Assembly: GCF_030866805.1 (NCBI RefSeq)
Contig: NZ_CP133019.1
Span: forward strand, 2,356,001-2,420,000
Reading direction: 5' to 3'
From: Microbacterium terrisoli
GTDB lineage: Bacteria; Actinomycetota; Actinomycetes; Actinomycetales; Microbacteriaceae
DNA: 64,000 nt
A program made the position numbers and the translations under genes. Shown in pieces: positions 1-7,873 of this stretch. The first letter of the stretch is position 1. Every line of letters begins with the position of its first letter. The notes beneath the pieces are model-generated. The model worked only from the letters and a program-made list of their open reading frames with translations, ran no database searches and had not been told where the DNA came from.

Positions 1-1435
1 GGCTCTGCGACACGATGATCCCCGATTCGTGCGCGGCGGCCACCAGGTCGCCGCGGTCGTAAGGGACGAGGGCCGTGATCTCCACCGCCGGCAGGGGCAG
101 CGTCTGCTCGATGCGCTCGCGCAGCACGTCCACCCCCTCGCCGGTGCGGCTGGAGACGAACATCGCATCCGGCTCGAGTCCGCGCAGCACGAGACGTGTG
201 TCGTCCGAGACGAGGTCCGCCTTGTTGAACACGACGATCTCGGGGATGTCCCGCCCGCCCACGTCGCCGATGACATCGCGCACCGTCGCCAGCTGTGCGG
301 CCGGATCGGGGTGCGCAGCGTCCACGACGTGCACGATCACGTCGGCATCGGCGACCTCTTCGAGGGTCGAACGGAACGCCTCGACCAGCTGGTGCGGCAG
401 ATTGCGCACGAACCCGACGGTGTCGGTCAGGGTGTAGACGCGACCGTCTGCCGCCTCGGACCGGCGGACGGTGGCATCCAGCGTCGCGAACAGCGCGTTC
501 TCGACCAGCACACCGGCGCTGGTCAGACGGTTCAGCAGGCTGGACTTGCCCGCGTTCGTGTACCCGGCGATGGCCACCGACGGCACCGTGTGCCGTTTGC
601 GCTCGGCGCGCTTGGCCTCTCGGGCCGGCCCGAAGTCCTTGATCTGGCGGCGCAGCAGCGCCATCCGCGTACGGATGCGACGACGGTCCAGCTCGATCTT
701 GGTCTCACCGGGTCCGCGCGAGCCCATTCCCGCACCGCCGGCGCCGACCTGGCCACCGGCCTGACGGCTCATCGAATCACCCCAGCCACGCAGGCGCGGC
801 AGCAGGTATTCCAGCTGCGCGAGCTCGACCTGCGCCTTGCCCTCACGGCTCTTGGCGTGCTGGCTGAAGATGTCCAGGATGACGGTGGTCCGGTCGATGA
901 CCTTGACCTTCACGACATCTTCCAGCGCACGCCGCTGGCTCGGGGCCAGCTCGGTGTCGGCGATCACGGTATCGGCGCCCAGGGCCGCCACCGCATCGCG
1001 CAGCTCCTGCGCCTTGCCGCGACCGACGTAGGTCGCGGGGTCCGGATGCGGGCGCCGCTGCAGCAGACCGTCGAGAACGACGGCTCCCGCCGTCTCGGCG
1101 AGCGCGGCCAGCTCACGCAGCGAATTCTCCGCGTCTTCGGTGGCGCCCTGCGGGTGCACGCCGACCAGGATCACGTTCTCCAGACGCAGCTGGCGGTACT
1201 CGACCTCGGTGACGTCTTCGAGCTCGGTCGACAGCCCCTGCACACGGCGCAGCGCCGCGCGCTCCTCACGATCCCACTGCTCTCCGTTGAAAGCCGTGTC
1301 GGAGCCGTCGCCGGCCGCGGTCGCGGCATCCTGCAGCGCTTGCGCCGCGCCGAACACCCTCACGCCCGAGTGCGCGTCAGCGTGCGCGAGCACCCGGTCC
1401 ACCGGGTCGACGGGCTCGGAACGGGTCTCATCCAT
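1..1435 (-). CDS. hflX: GTPase HflX, 3' end cut by window edge
   Basis: Ribosome-associated GTPase that splits or rescues stalled ribosomes. About 478 residues are visible and the C-terminus lies beyond the left edge. Visible: the HflX N-terminal domain with the glycine-rich linker GGQVGAGGAGMGSRGPGETK, then a TRAFAC GTPase domain with P-loop GYTNAGKSS near residue 290, G3 DTVGF near 338 and G4 NKAD near 403. The ATG lies 7 nt after a TAGAGT -10 element, so the mRNA is probably leaderless. It is transcribed divergently from the methyltransferase at 1490. In many actinobacteria hflX follows miaA; here miaA is about 6.5 kb away. Confidence 0.95.
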   Translation of the reverse strand, partial: MDETRSEPVDPVDRVLAHADAHSGVRVFGAAQALQDAATAAGDGSDTAFNGEQWDREERAALRRVQGLSTELEDVTEVEYRQLRLENVILVGVHPQGATEDAENSLRELAALAETAGAVVLDGLLQRRPHPDPATYVGRGKAQELRDAVAALGADTVIADTELAPSQRRALEDVVKVKVIDRTTVILDIFSQHAKSREGKAQVELAQLEYLLPRLRGWGDSMSRQAGGQVGAGGAGMGSRGPGETKIELDRRRIRTRMALLRRQIKDFGPAREAKRAERKRHTVPSVAIAGYTNAGKSSLLNRLTSAGVLVENALFATLDATVRRSEAADGRVYTLTDTVGFVRNLPHQLVEAFRSTLEEVADADVIVHVVDAAHPDPAAQLATVRDVIGDVGGRDIPEIVVFNKADLVSDDTRLVLRGLEPDAMFVSSRTGEGVDVLRERIEQTLPLPAVEITALVPYDRGDLVAAAHESGIIVSQS

Positions 1436-1442
1436 TTGTAAA

Positions 1443-1448
1443 ACTCTA
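1443..1448 (-). promoter_or_regulatory. -10 element of hflX (leaderless)
   Basis: TAGAGT on the minus strand ends 7 nt before the hflX ATG, the spacing expected if transcription starts at the start codon. No convincing -35 hexamer is seen. Confidence 0.6.
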
Positions 1449-1475
1449 GCCTGGGGCACACGCCCCTCCTTCCGC

Positions 1476-1481
1476 TACTCT
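1476..1481 (+). promoter_or_regulatory. -10 element of methyltransferase gene (leaderless)
   Basis: TACTCT ends 8 nt before the ATG at 1490. The two divergent promoters share an intergenic region of only 54 bp, so their upstream elements must overlap. Confidence 0.55.
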
Positions 1482-1489
1482 GAAGCATC

Positions 1490-2131
1490 ATGGGCAGTGA
1501 CCACTACTTCAGCGCGTCTCCTGCCAGCGCCGAGAACCTCCGTCAGATCTCCGCCCACTTGGCGGGGCGCGACGTCCAGGTCACGACCGCCGGCGGAGTG
1601 TTCAGTCCGGATCGAGTGGATGCCGGAACCCAAGTGCTCCTGGCGAACACCCCTCCGCCTCCTCCGGGCGGCGACATCCTCGATCTGGGTTGCGGCTGGG
1701 GTCCTGTCTCTCTGTCGGTGGCCATGGACTCGCCGCACGCCACCGTGTGGGCAGTGGACGTGAACGAACGCGCCCTCGATCTCGTGCGCCGCAATGCCGA
1801 ACGTCTCGGCCTTGCCAACATCAACGCCGTCACACCCGACGATGTTCCCGCAGACGTCGTGTTCCGCGGCATCCGGTCCAATCCCCCGATCCGGGTCGGC
1901 AAGAGCGTGCTGCACGACATGCTGCTGCGGTGGATCCCGCGTCTGGACGAGCGCGGCGACGGCTGGTTCGTCGTGCAGCGCAACCTGGGCTCGGACTCAC
2001 TGCAGCGGTGGCTGGCGGCCACTCTCGACGAGTCTTTCAGCGTGCATCGTGCCGCCACGGCGCGCGGCTACCGGGTGCTCAAAGTGCGTCGGCACGGCAC
2101 ACCGGCCACCGAATCGATCACGCTGCCCTGA
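1490..2131 (+). CDS. class I SAM-dependent methyltransferase, RsmC/RlmG type
   Basis: 213-aa methyltransferase of the RsmC-like family (MTS domain), which methylates guanine N2 in rRNA. Motif I DLGCGWGPVSLS lies near residues 63-74, an acidic cofactor-binding strand (AVDVNERAL) follows, and the catalytic motif SNPPIR is near 129. It lacks the N-terminal pseudo-methyltransferase half of E. coli RsmC, as usual in Gram-positives. The exact target (16S G1207 or another guanine) cannot be told from sequence. The start is set by the nearby -10 element. Confidence 0.85.
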   Translation: MGSDHYFSASPASAENLRQISAHLAGRDVQVTTAGGVFSPDRVDAGTQVLLANTPPPPPGGDILDLGCGWGPVSLSVAMDSPHATVWAVDVNERALDLVRRNAERLGLANINAVTPDDVPADVVFRGIRSNPPIRVGKSVLHDMLLRWIPRLDERGDGWFVVQRNLGSDSLQRWLAATLDESFSVHRAATARGYRVLKVRRHGTPATESITLP

Positions 2132-2155
2132 CGAGCCGGCTCTGCGACCTGGTGC

Positions 2156-2170
2156 TCTGCCGTGGGCCGA
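2156..2170 (+). promoter_or_regulatory. PopR-like operator box 1 of clpP operon
   Basis: TCTGCC-GTG-GGCCGA matches 11 of 12 positions of the palindrome TCTGCC-N3-GGCAGA that I recall as the Streptomyces PopR operator. It abuts box 2 with a 15-bp period. Confidence 0.55.
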
Positions 2171-2185
2171 TCTGCCTGCAGCGGA
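2171..2185 (+). promoter_or_regulatory. PopR-like operator box 2 of clpP operon
   Basis: TCTGCC-TGC-AGCGGA matches 10 of 12 positions of the same palindrome. It covers -55 to -41 relative to the clpP ATG, just upstream of where a -35 element would lie and therefore a plausible activator site. Confidence 0.55.
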
Positions 2186-2213
2186 TCCGAGTGCACGTCC
2201 GGCCGGGATCGCA

Positions 2214-2219
2214 CAGGCT
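2214..2219 (+). promoter_or_regulatory. putative -10 of accessory clpP operon
   Basis: CAGGCT ends 6 nt before the ATG at 2226. It is a weak match (C for T at the first position), fitting an activator-dependent, nearly leaderless promoter. The intervening GAGGG could also serve as a ribosome-binding site. Confidence 0.4.
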
Positions 2220-2225
2220 GAGGGC

Positions 2226-2846
2226 ATGAGCGAAGACACCCCGCGCCACCTGTTCGACACCGAGACCCGCCGTTCGCTGTACGCCCGACGCGTGCTGGTG
2301 CTGGACGGCCCGCTCGACGACGACAACGGCGTGCTGCTGATGACACAGCTGCTGGCTCTGGCCGCCGAAGACGACCGAGCCGACATCACCCTGTGGATAC
2401 ACTCTCCCGGCGGCTCGGTGCCGGCGATGCTGGCGATCCGCGACCTCATGCGCACGGTGCCCTGCGACGTGGCTACGGTGGCGTTCGGGCTGGCCTGCAG
2501 CGCCGGCCAGTTCCTGCTCTCGGCCGGCACGCCGGGAAAGCGCCGCGCGCTGCCGCACAGCCGCATCCTGCTGCACCAGGGCTCGTCCGGCATCGGCGGC
2601 ACGGCCGTGGACGTCGAGCTGCAGGCCGCCGACCTGCGTGAGACCCGTGACACGGTGCTCGGGCTCATCGCCCACGACACCGGGCAGCCGTTGGACCGCG
2701 TGTTCGAAGACTCGCTGCACGATCGCTGGTTCAGCGCCGACGAGGCTCTGGCCTACGGGTTCATCGATGAGATCACCACCTCGTTCCCCGACATCCTCCC
2801 CCACGTCGCCCGCCGCGCCGTGGGCCTTGCCACCGAGGCGGCCTGA
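2226..2846 (+). CDS. clpP: accessory ClpP protease subunit with intact triad
   Basis: 206-aa ClpP-family serine peptidase (S14). The catalytic triad is complete: Ser92 in GLACSAGQ, His117 in ILLHQ and Asp166 in LHDRWFS. It should form a heptameric ring working with a Clp ATPase, probably mixed with the product of the next gene, whose ATG begins one base after this stop. No tig, clpX or core clpP1P2 operon is nearby, so this looks like an accessory pair analogous to Streptomyces clpP3/clpP4. The C-terminus is TEAA. Two PopR-like boxes lie upstream. Confidence 0.9.
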   Translation: MSEDTPRHLFDTETRRSLYARRVLVLDGPLDDDNGVLLMTQLLALAAEDDRADITLWIHSPGGSVPAMLAIRDLMRTVPCDVATVAFGLACSAGQFLLSAGTPGKRRALPHSRILLHQGSSGIGGTAVDVELQAADLRETRDTVLGLIAHDTGQPLDRVFEDSLHDRWFSADEALAYGFIDEITTSFPDILPHVARRAVGLATEAA

Positions 2847-2847
2847 C

Positions 2848-3450
2848 ATGGCGCAGTTTCTGATCCCCAACGTGATCGCCGAATCCCCCCGCGGAGACCG
2901 CGTGATGGACGTCTATTCGCAGCTGCTGACCGAAAGGGTGATCTACCTGGGCACCCCGCTGGATGCCGATGTGGCCAACTCGCTCGTCGCGCAGCTGCTG
3001 CACCTGGACGCCCAGGGCGGCGACCGTGACATCCAGCTGTACATCAACTGCGCGGGCGGTGACCCGAGCGCGATGCTCGCGGTCTACGACACGATGCGCT
3101 TCGTGCGCAGCGACATCGCGACCTTCTGCATCGGTGAAGCCGTCGCCGTGGGCGCCGTGCTGCTGGCGGCCGGCACTCCGGGAAAGCGGGCGGCCCTCCC
3201 GCACGCGCGGGTGATCCTGCACCAGCCGGCCGCACAGGCCCGAGGCGCCGTGCCCGACCTGATCCTGCAGGCCGACGAGGTCGTGCGGGTGCGCGGAGAG
3301 ATCGAACGGATCCTCACCACCCACACGGGTCAGAGCATCCAGCGGCTGCGGGCCGACACCGACCACGATCTCGTGCTGACCGCCGACGGCGCCCGCGACT
3401 ACGGCATCGTCGACCAGGTGATCTCGCAGCGGGCTCCTTCGGCTGCGTGA
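2848..3450 (+). CDS. clpP: accessory ClpP-like subunit lacking the catalytic serine
   Basis: 200-aa ClpP-fold protein. The nucleophile position in the conserved GxAxSxGA segment reads GEAVAVGA, so Ser is Ala100. His125 (ILHQP) and Asp174 (TDHDLVLTA) remain. The oxyanion-side SPGG motif is altered to CAGG. It is therefore predicted to be proteolytically inactive but still able to assemble, like cyanobacterial or plastid ClpR. The single-base gap from the upstream clpP implies translational coupling and fixed stoichiometry. The C-terminus is PSAA. It converges on the regulator gene six bases downstream. Confidence 0.9.
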   Translation: MAQFLIPNVIAESPRGDRVMDVYSQLLTERVIYLGTPLDADVANSLVAQLLHLDAQGGDRDIQLYINCAGGDPSAMLAVYDTMRFVRSDIATFCIGEAVAVGAVLLAAGTPGKRAALPHARVILHQPAAQARGAVPDLILQADEVVRVRGEIERILTTHTGQSIQRLRADTDHDLVLTADGARDYGIVDQVISQRAPSAA

Positions 3451-3456
3451 TATGCC

Positions 3457-3819
3457 TCAGGCGGCCAGGGCGTACGCGGCCCGCAGGACCGCCCGTTGCG
3501 GCGAGGCAACCCGGTCGGGGGCCGTCGCCACGCGTTCGGCGACGCCGAGCGTCAGGTCGAGCAGGGTCAGGCCGAGCGCCCCGGCCACCGCCGCGAGCAT
3601 CTCGCTCGAGGGCTCCTTGCGTCCGCGTTCGATCTCGGACAGATACTGCGGCGAGATGCCGGCACGCCGCGACGTGTCGGCGAGTGTCTCGTCGCGCTCC
3701 GTGCGCCGCGCGCGCAGCACGTCGCCGACGAGTTCGCGCCACAGTGGTTCGGGCGCCGGCGGCGTGCCGTGGTCGGTCTGACACGAACGGAGATCCGGTG
3801 GTGCGGCGGCTTCGGTCAT
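3457..3819 (-). CDS. XRE-family regulator, ClgR/PopR-like
   Basis: 120-aa DNA-binding protein with a Cro/C1-type helix-turn-helix; the segment YLSEIERGRKEPSSEML is characteristic of ClgR and PopR. These proteins activate clp genes in actinobacteria and are themselves Clp substrates. The C-terminus is YALAA, matching the Ala-Ala degron of Streptomyces ClgR and PopR. ATG at 3819 is preferred over GTG at 3825 because TAGCAT ends 6 nt before it. A box resembling the clpP boxes lies 42-56 nt upstream. The window holds a second, canonical clgR at 12700. I infer this one controls the adjacent accessory clpP operon and itself. Confidence 0.85.
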   Translation of the reverse strand: MTEAAAPPDLRSCQTDHGTPPAPEPLWRELVGDVLRARRTERDETLADTSRRAGISPQYLSEIERGRKEPSSEMLAAVAGALGLTLLDLTLGVAERVATAPDRVASPQRAVLRAAYALAA

Positions 3820-3825
3820 GGCCAC

Positions 3826-3831
3826 ATGCTA
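3826..3831 (-). promoter_or_regulatory. -10 element of PopR-like regulator gene (leaderless)
   Basis: TAGCAT on the minus strand ends 6 nt before the ATG at 3819. Confidence 0.5.
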
Positions 3832-3860
3832 GGCGCGCACGGCCGCGCACCGCACGATTC

Positions 3861-3875
3861 TCTGCTGAGAGCGGA
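3861..3875 (-). promoter_or_regulatory. PopR-like box upstream of its own regulator gene
   Basis: Read on the plus strand this is TCTGCT-GAG-AGCGGA, sharing the AGCGGA half with clpP box 2. Minus-strand match to TCTGCC-N3-GGCAGA is 9 of 12. It sits 42-56 nt before the regulator ATG, almost exactly the spacing of box 2 before clpP, which suggests autoregulation. Confidence 0.45.
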
Positions 3876-3883
3876 AAGATGCG

Positions 3884-4747
3884 TCAGGCGAGGGTGATGG
3901 TCCCCGAATAGGCCAACGCGGCCGGCCCTGACAGAAAGACGTGACCGTCATCCACGCGCACGCCCAGGCGCCCGCCGGGCACATCGACGATCCAGCGATC
4001 GGGGGCGGCGCTGCCCGCCCACGCCCGCACCGCGAGAGCGGCCGCCGCAACCCCGGTGCCGCAGCTGAGCGTCTCGCCCACTCCGCGCTCGAACACCCGC
4101 ATCCTGATCGCACCGACGCCGTCGGTGACCAGGGGGTCGGCGGGCACGACGAACTCGACGTTGGCACCGGCGGTCGGACGCGGGTCGAGGACCGGTGCGA
4201 CGTGCAGATCGAGCCCGTTCAGTTCGGCCACGGATGAGACGGCCACCACGACGTGCGGGTTGCCGACGTCCACGCCCTGGCCGGGACGGGCGACATCCAG
4301 CCCGCGTGCACGCACGAGCACGTCATCGTCCTCGACACGGAAAGGTCCGAGATCGACCTCGTAGCCGAGGTCGCTGCGGGTCATGCGCAGCACGCCGTTG
4401 CGCGTGCCGATGCCGATCGCGCCGTCGGCATCCAGCTGTGCGAGCCCGGTCTTGAGCAGATAGTGCAGATACACGCGGATGCCGTTGCCGCACATCTCGG
4501 CGGCAGAGCCGTCCGCGTTGCGGTAATCCATGAACCACTGCGCACCGGCGGCTGCGGCATCCTGTCCTTCATCGATGGCGCGAGAGCGCACGACGCGCAG
4601 CAGCCCGTCGCCGCCGACGCCGAAGTGGCGGTCGCACAGCGCGGCCACCTGATCGTCGGTGAGGGCAAGGGCGCCGTCCGCGTCGGCCACGACCACGAAG
4701 TCGTTGCCGGTGCCGTGGCCCTTGGTGAACGCGAGTGAGGTAGGCAT
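3884..4747 (-). CDS. dapF: diaminopimelate epimerase
   Basis: 287 aa. Converts LL- to meso-diaminopimelate, the precursor of lysine and of peptidoglycan in many bacteria. The two catalytic cysteines are in [10 protein letters not shown] (near residue 84) and [13 protein letters not shown] (near 227), and the N-terminal KGHGTGNDF motif is intact. The ATG at 4747 is chosen because family members begin just before KGHGTGND and TAGGAT lies 7 nt upstream. dapA and dapB are elsewhere in this window. Confidence 0.95.
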   Translation of the reverse strand: MPTSLAFTKGHGTGNDFVVVADADGALALTDDQVAALCDRHFGVGGDGLLRVVRSRAIDEGQDAAAAGAQWFMDYRNADGSAAEMCGNGIRVYLHYLLKTGLAQLDADGAIGIGTRNGVLRMTRSDLGYEVDLGPFRVEDDDVLVRARGLDVARPGQGVDVGNPHVVVAVSSVAELNGLDLHVAPVLDPRPTAGANVEFVVPADPLVTDGVGAIRMRVFERGVGETLSCGTGVAAAALAVRAWAGSAAPDRWIVDVPGGRLGVRVDDGHVFLSGPAALAYSGTITLA

Positions 4748-4754
4748 CCCCTTC

Positions 4755-4760
4755 ATCCTA
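4755..4760 (-). promoter_or_regulatory. -10 element of dapF
   Basis: TAGGAT ends 7 nt before the dapF ATG. The gap GAAGGGG could alternatively act as a ribosome-binding site. Confidence 0.5.
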
Positions 4761-4857
4761 GGGTTGCACGCCCGCACTCAGACATCGGCGAGCGTACGCT
4801 CGATGTCACGCTGCGGACGGTGATCGATATCCTCCGATTCTGCCGGCGACGCCGCCC

Positions 4858-7218
4858 ATGGCCCGAATCGGCGTCGCCGCGTGTTTGGATGAAGTCGTGA
4901 AAGGGTGGTTCGATCGTGCGATCGGCGCTCCCGGAACCGTCTCATTCGACCGGTTCCAGGCCGCGGTGGACGACGCGCGCACCCTCGAGCCCTGGGCGCG
5001 GGCGCTTTCCGACGCCGAGCTGCGGCCCGCCGCCCGCGCTGCGGTTCTGCACGGCGATCAGGCCAGCGGGCGCACAGCGGGCGCGGGACTTCTGGCCGTA
5101 CTGCGCACCGCCGCCGAACGCACGCTCGGACAGCGTCCGTTCGACCAGCAGATGCTCGCCTGCTGCGCCCTGATCAGCGGACATGCCATCGAGCTGGACA
5201 CCGGCGAAGGCAAGACGCTGGTGGGCGCCATGGCCGCGGCGGCCTACGCCCTGGCCGGCCGCCGCGTGCATGTGCTGACGGTCAACGACTACCTCGCCCG
5301 GCGCGACGCGGAATGGATGCGGCCGCTGTATGCCGCCCTCGGCATGAGTTCGGGATGCGTCGGTCAGGACACTCCGCACGGTGAGCGTCGGCAGCTGTAC
5401 CGCGCCGACATCGTGCACGCTCCGGTCAGCGAGATCGGCTACGACGTGCTGCGCGATCGTTTCGTCACGACCGCCGGTGCGCGCGTCGCCCCTGCGCAGG
5501 ACGTGGCCATCGTCGACGAGGCCGACGCCGTCATGATCGATGAGGCGATGTCGCCGCTCGTCCTGGCGGGCACGGCGCCGGCGGCCACCGGGAACGTGGC
5601 CCTGGCCGACCAGCTGGTGCAGACGCTGCGCGCCGGCGAGCACTACACGGTCGACGACGATCACGCCACCGTGTCGCTGACCGATGCCGGCATCGACGCG
5701 CTGGAGTGGCGCCTGGGCGGGGTGAACCTCTATGACGCGGCGCAGGCAGAGACTCTCACCCGCATCAATCTCGCCCTGCACGCACACGTGCTGATCGTGC
5801 GCGACGTGGACTATCTGGTGCAGGACGGCGAGGTCATCCTGATCAGCGCCGCGCGGGGGCGTGTGGCCGAACACCAGCGGTGGCCCGACGGTCTGCATGC
5901 CGCGATCGAGCAGAAGGAACATCTGGCGCTGTCCTCGCCGGGCATGGTGCTCGACAACCTCACGGTGCAGGACCTGCTGCGCGGCTACGCCACGGTGGTG
6001 GGGATGAGCGGAACCGTGCTGCCGGTCGCCGAGGAGCTCTCGGAGTTCTACGGACTGTCCTCCGGTCGCGTCCCCCGACGACTGCCGAACCGGCGCGTCG
6101 ATCTGCCGCAGCGCGTGTTCCTCGACGACGAGAGCCGTACGCAGGCTCTGGTCGCTGAGGTACAGGAGCGCCATCGCACCGGTCAGCCGATCCTGGTCGG
6201 CACGCAGAGCGTCGCCGAGTCGGAGCGGGTGGCCGCACGTCTGACCGGCATCGGGCTGGAGGTGGACGTGCTCAACGCCCGCAATGACGCGGCCGAGGCA
6301 TCTGTCATCTCCGCGGCGGGTGAGTTCGGATCGATCACGATCTCCACGCAGATGTCTGGACGCGGCACCGACATCCGCCTCGGCGGCGCCGATGAGCGCG
6401 ACCACGACCGGGTGGCCCGAGCCGGAGGTCTGGCCGTGCTGCAAGTCGGCCGCTACCCCTCGCAGCGCCTGGATGCTCAGCTGCGGGGCCGCTCGGGTCG
6501 GCAGGGAGATCCGGGGGTCGCCGTGACGTTCACGAGCCTCGACGACGAACTCGTGCTCACGCACGCGCCGGCGTACCTGATGACCAAGGCGACGCGCCAG
6601 GACGGCGCGGCCGACACTCACGCGCTGGGCGCCGTCGTCGACGCGGCGCAGCGGATCGCCGAAGGTGCGCGACGCGACCGCCACCGCGACACCTGGGACT
6701 TCTCCCGCGCCATCGCCCGGCAGCGGCACACGGTGCTGGCCGAGCGTGACGAGGTGATGCGCGGCGAGCACGTGCGCGAGCAGCTGGGCAGCCGCATCCC
6801 GACCCAGCTGAAAGCCTTGACCGCCGCGACCTCCGTGCAGACCGTCGACGACGCGGCCCGCGAGGTCATCCTGTGGTGCCTGGACGATGCGTGGAGCGAC
6901 CACCTGGCCCAGCTGGGTGAGATCCGTGACGGCATCCATCTGCAGGCGCTGGCAGGCCTCAGCCCGCGCGACGAGTTCCACCGCATCACCCTGCGCCGAT
7001 TCGAGGGCTTCTTCGACACGGTCTACGACCGGGCCGCCGGCATCCTGCGCACGATCACCGCCGCACAGCTCACCGCCGGAGGTGCCGCGCTGGGGATGCG
7101 CCGACCATCGGCGACGTGGACATACATGGTGCGCGAGAACCCGTTCGGCGGGTCACTGGAGCGCGGTGCGCGCACGGCAGGTCGGTGGTTTCGCTCACGC
7201 GTCCTCGGCATCGAATGA
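4858..7218 (+). CDS. secA2: accessory preprotein translocase ATPase SecA2
   Basis: 786 aa, close to mycobacterial SecA2 (about 780) and much shorter than housekeeping SecA1. Visible: Walker A DTGEGKT near residues 114-120, Walker B VDEAD near 217-221, the SGRGTDIRLGG motif near 500 and LRGRSGRQGDPG after it. The C-terminal zinc-binding tail of SecA1 is absent. SecA2 drives export of a limited protein set with the SecYEG channel. ATG at 4858 or GTG at 4897 could be the start. The 3' end overlaps the convergent RibD-like gene by 24 bp. No secY2, asp or glycosylated adhesin genes are nearby, so this is the actinobacterial SecA2-only type. Confidence 0.9.
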   Translation: MARIGVAACLDEVVKGWFDRAIGAPGTVSFDRFQAAVDDARTLEPWARALSDAELRPAARAAVLHGDQASGRTAGAGLLAVLRTAAERTLGQRPFDQQMLACCALISGHAIELDTGEGKTLVGAMAAAAYALAGRRVHVLTVNDYLARRDAEWMRPLYAALGMSSGCVGQDTPHGERRQLYRADIVHAPVSEIGYDVLRDRFVTTAGARVAPAQDVAIVDEADAVMIDEAMSPLVLAGTAPAATGNVALADQLVQTLRAGEHYTVDDDHATVSLTDAGIDALEWRLGGVNLYDAAQAETLTRINLALHAHVLIVRDVDYLVQDGEVILISAARGRVAEHQRWPDGLHAAIEQKEHLALSSPGMVLDNLTVQDLLRGYATVVGMSGTVLPVAEELSEFYGLSSGRVPRRLPNRRVDLPQRVFLDDESRTQALVAEVQERHRTGQPILVGTQSVAESERVAARLTGIGLEVDVLNARNDAAEASVISAAGEFGSITISTQMSGRGTDIRLGGADERDHDRVARAGGLAVLQVGRYPSQRLDAQLRGRSGRQGDPGVAVTFTSLDDELVLTHAPAYLMTKATRQDGAADTHALGAVVDAAQRIAEGARRDRHRDTWDFSRAIARQRHTVLAERDEVMRGEHVREQLGSRIPTQLKALTAATSVQTVDDAAREVILWCLDDAWSDHLAQLGEIRDGIHLQALAGLSPRDEFHRITLRRFEGFFDTVYDRAAGILRTITAAQLTAGGAALGMRRPSATWTYMVRENPFGGSLERGARTAGRWFRSRVLGIE

Positions 7219-7755
7219 GTCGAGCGTGCCGGGGGCGCCCACGACGCCGTACCGGCCGCACAGGAAGTCACGGTTGCGAGCCACCTCGAGCAGCTCCAGT
7301 TCCAGCGCAAGCGGCATGAACGGGAAGCCTGCGCCGAGGGTCACCGGCGCGAACTGCACCCAGACCTCATCGAGCAGGCCCGCCACCGCGAACTGTCCGG
7401 CGACGTCTCCCCCGCCGACCACCCACAGATCACGGCCACCAGCCGCCTTGGTCATCTGCTTGTGCACGCGGCGCACATCTCCGTACGCGAATCGCACGTC
7501 GGCGCCTGCCCGCTGGGGCAGCGTCCGGTGCGTGAGAACCCACGTCGGCTGCGTGTACGCCCACCCCTTGTCATGGGCGAGGACCCACTCGTACGTCGCC
7601 GCGCCCATCACGAGCGCGCCGACCGACCGCGCGAAAGCGTTGTAGCCCATCGGCCCGTCAGGATCGACATCCCGCCGCAGCAGCCAATCGAGCCGGTGCT
7701 GCGCAGTGGCGATGAATCCGTCAAGACTCGAGGCCGTGTAGAAGACGGTGGTCAT
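7195..7755 (-). CDS. dihydrofolate reductase-family protein (RibD C-terminal-like)
   Basis: 186 aa. The RibD_C/DHFR-like fold is recognised from the N-terminal SSLDGFIA segment, GALVMGAATYEW, and the nucleotide-binding WVVGGGDVAGQF. Such stand-alone proteins reduce pterin-like or other substrates with NADPH; the true substrate is unknown. It is not the biosynthetic folA, which lies at 20510. The start MTTVFYTAS at 7755 matches the family N-terminus. Its 3' end overlaps secA2 tail to tail. Confidence 0.8.
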   Translation of the reverse strand: MTTVFYTASSLDGFIATAQHRLDWLLRRDVDPDGPMGYNAFARSVGALVMGAATYEWVLAHDKGWAYTQPTWVLTHRTLPQRAGADVRFAYGDVRRVHKQMTKAAGGRDLWVVGGGDVAGQFAVAGLLDEVWVQFAPVTLGAGFPFMPLALELELLEVARNRDFLCGRYGVVGAPGTLDSFDAEDA

Positions 7756-7873
7756 ACCGACATCATTGCGCACGCCACCGACAACGGCGCACTGCCGCCT
7801 TCTCTGCCGGATCGAGGTTCCCGTGTCACCTCGCCCCTTGTGTCTCCCAGCCCGTGTGACGCCCCCTTCCGCC

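Noticed and set aside
29..1441. Long plus-strand open frame over hflX
   Set aside because: Antisense to a gene with clear GTPase motifs; its translation is Arg/His-rich with no family features. High GC creates such frames throughout.
4942..6981. 679-codon minus-strand open frame opposite secA2
   Set aside because: Mirror of the secA2 codon pattern; no domain or plausible start.
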